From DATAVB01 sp040414495 (lineage in GTDB: Bacteria; Actinomycetota; Actinomycetes; Mycobacteriales; QHCD01): a stretch of DNA of 6,970 bases. The notes under the pieces are model-generated. The model had not been told where the DNA came from. It made no database searches and was given only the letters and a program-made list of their open reading frames with translations. The first letter of the stretch is position 1; each line of letters starts with the position of its first letter. The stretch lies in assembly GCA_040414495.1 (NCBI GenBank), contig JBEDUI010000025.1, positions 1 to 6,970 of the forward strand, in the 5' to 3' direction. Below are positions 6,034 to 6,970 of this stretch, one piece after another. A program made the position numbers and the translations under genes.

Positions 6034-6062
6034 TGGTACGAGGCCTGATCGTCAGCTATACT
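6034..6062 (+). promoter_or_regulatory. Promoter of the NmrA-like gene, with a divergent MarR promoter sharing its -10
   Basis: On the plus strand TATACT (6057-6062) matches five of six bases of the -10 consensus. A weak TGGTAC lies 17 bp upstream (6034-6039), and the predicted transcript start is near 6069. On the minus strand TATAGC (6060-6055) shares the same TATA and is a candidate -10 for the marR gene, with CCGTCA (6083-6078) 17 bp upstream. Both -10 boxes lie within or against the palindrome at 6045-6071, so one bound dimer could silence both directions. Confidence 0.5.
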
Positions 6063-6071
6063 GACGATCAG
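6045..6071. promoter_or_regulatory. Probable MarR operator (perfect 11-bp inverted repeat)
   Basis: CTGATCGTCAG (6045-6055) and CTGACGATCAG (6061-6071) are exact reverse complements around a 5-bp spacer CTATA. Each arm is itself a CTGA-NNN-TCAG dyad, so the site may bind two dimers side by side. It lies in the divergent gap between the MarR and NmrA-like genes and overlaps the -10 boxes of both. Length, symmetry and position are those of MarR-family operators. Confidence 0.8.
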
Positions 6072-6091
6072 TACTAGTGACGGAATCCTGT

Positions 6092-6098
6092 GGAGGGG
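6092..6098 (+). promoter_or_regulatory. Shine-Dalgarno GGAGGGG of the NmrA-like gene
   Basis: A strong GGAGGGG lies two to five bases before the ATG at 6101, depending on the pairing register. It confirms the start of the reading frame that continues to the right edge. Confidence 0.75.
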
Positions 6099-6100
6099 AC

Positions 6101-6970
6101 ATGATCGTCATCGCTACCCCGACCGGCCAGATCGGCCGGCAGGTCCTCGAGGCCGTGTCGGCCGATGGGACGGCGGTACGCGTGATCGCCCGCGACCCGT
6201 CCCGACTGCCCGCGCCGATCCGCGACCGGGTCGAGGTCGTGGAAGGTTCGACGGCGGACGCGGGCGTCGTGACCAAGGCGTGCGTCGGCGCTGAATCCGT
6301 ATTCTGGCTCGCGCCCCCGGATCCACAGGCGTCGAGCCTGCCGCGTCATATCGTGAATTTCACCCTCCCGCTGTGCGAAGCAATCGCCAGCCAGCATGTC
6401 CAGCGCGTGGTCGCCGTCTCCAGTCTCGGCCGGTCAGTCGCGAAGAACGCTGGTCAGATATCCGCGGTGTTCGCCATGGACTCTTTGATCGAGAGCACCG
6501 GCGTGAGCTATCGATCGCTGCAGGCGCCCGGATTTATGGAAAATCTGCTTTGGCAGACTGCTCCGCTCAAGGAGCAAGGTGTGTTTTACGCGCCAGGTTC
6601 GGCTGAACATAAAACGCCGAGTGTCGCAACTCGCGATATCGCCGCGGTCGCGGCTGATCTGCTGCTCGATGAGTCTTGGCGCGGGCAGGAGAACGTACCG
6701 CTCCTCGGGCCCGAAGACCTGTCCTATAACGACATGGCTCGGATCATGGCCGAGGTACTGGCCCGTCCCATCCGCTTTCAGCAAATCCCGGCCGAGGCGT
6801 ACAAGGCCTCGTTGACCGAGCATGGAATGTCCGAGGCGTGGGCCCAGGGCCTGGTTGACATGGCGGCCGCGGTCGATGCGGGAATTTACGATGCTGAGCC
6901 ACGCTCCACGCGCGCGCTTACGCCTACGTCATTTCAGCAATGGTGCGAGGAAATCCTCAAGCCAGCCGTT
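6101..6970 (+). CDS. NmrA-like NAD(P)-binding oxidoreductase (runs off the right edge)
   Basis: The reading frame is open for 290 codons from ATG 6101 to the last base with no stop. Relatives are usually about 280-300 residues, so only a short tail should be missing. The product is an atypical short-chain dehydrogenase of the NmrA/quinone-oxidoreductase-like group. The N-terminal Rossmann motif is IVIATPTGQIGRQV (2-15), with Thr6 where the first glycine of GxxGxxG usually is and Gly9 and Gly12 kept. VRVIARDPSRL (26-36) includes an Arg pair (31, 35) suited to NADP phosphate. VVAVSSLG (103-110) and YRSLQAPGFMENLL (137-150) are also typical. Related proteins are NAD(P)H-dependent quinone or azo reductases, or non-catalytic redox sensors such as NmrA. 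The substrate is unknown. Its expression is probably controlled by the divergent MarR gene through the palindrome at 6045-6071. Confidence 0.88.
   Translation, partial: MIVIATPTGQIGRQVLEAVSADGTAVRVIARDPSRLPAPIRDRVEVVEGSTADAGVVTKACVGAESVFWLAPPDPQASSLPRHIVNFTLPLCEAIASQHVQRVVAVSSLGRSVAKNAGQISAVFAMDSLIESTGVSYRSLQAPGFMENLLWQTAPLKEQGVFYAPGSAEHKTPSVATRDIAAVAADLLLDESWRGQENVPLLGPEDLSYNDMARIMAEVLARPIRFQQIPAEAYKASLTEHGMSEAWAQGLVDMAAAVDAGIYDAEPRSTRALTPTSFQQWCEEILKPAV

Overview
The window looks like chromosomal DNA from a high-GC actinomycete. The evidence is strong G/C preference at third codon positions, several GTG starts, a large ATPase-LuxR (LAL) regulator, and a dense run of TetR and MarR regulators next to small enzymes. 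The genus cannot be fixed from the sequence alone. No tRNA, rRNA, CRISPR array, transposase or prophage gene was seen.

Layout, left to right. Positions 1-9 hold the first three codons of a minus-strand gene that leaves the left edge, behind a good Shine-Dalgarno and a promoter/operator-like region. Positions 194-2914 (minus) encode a 906-residue LAL-type LuxR regulator. It is divergent, across 157 bp, from a stand-alone gcvH (3072-3470, plus), the lipoyl-carrier H protein of glycine cleavage. gcvH overlaps tail to tail by 25 bp with a GT-A fold glycosyltransferase (3446-4267, minus). Upstream of the glycosyltransferase on the same strand is a TetR-family repressor (4338-5105). It is divergent from a vicinal-oxygen-chelate (VOC/glyoxalase-like) protein (5191-5580). 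That gene converges, with one base between the stops, on a MarR-family regulator (5582-6031). The MarR gene is divergent from an NmrA-like NAD(P)-binding oxidoreductase (6101 to the right edge), which has no stop codon inside the window.

The right half therefore contains two regulator-enzyme modules of the same design, placed back to back: TetR/VOC and MarR/NmrA-like reductase. Each divergent gap carries a perfect inverted repeat (10-bp and 11-bp arms, both with a 5-bp spacer) lying on a recognisable -10 element. The simplest reading is that each regulator represses its neighbour and itself until a small molecule or reactive compound releases it. The substrates and inducers cannot be read from the sequence.

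Nothing here amounts to a clearly new multi-gene system. The points most worth checking are the two operator-promoters, the VOC protein that lacks the usual metal-binding histidines, the orphan gcvH with an intact lipoylation lysine beside a LAL regulator, and the apparently leaderless promoter of the glycosyltransferase.
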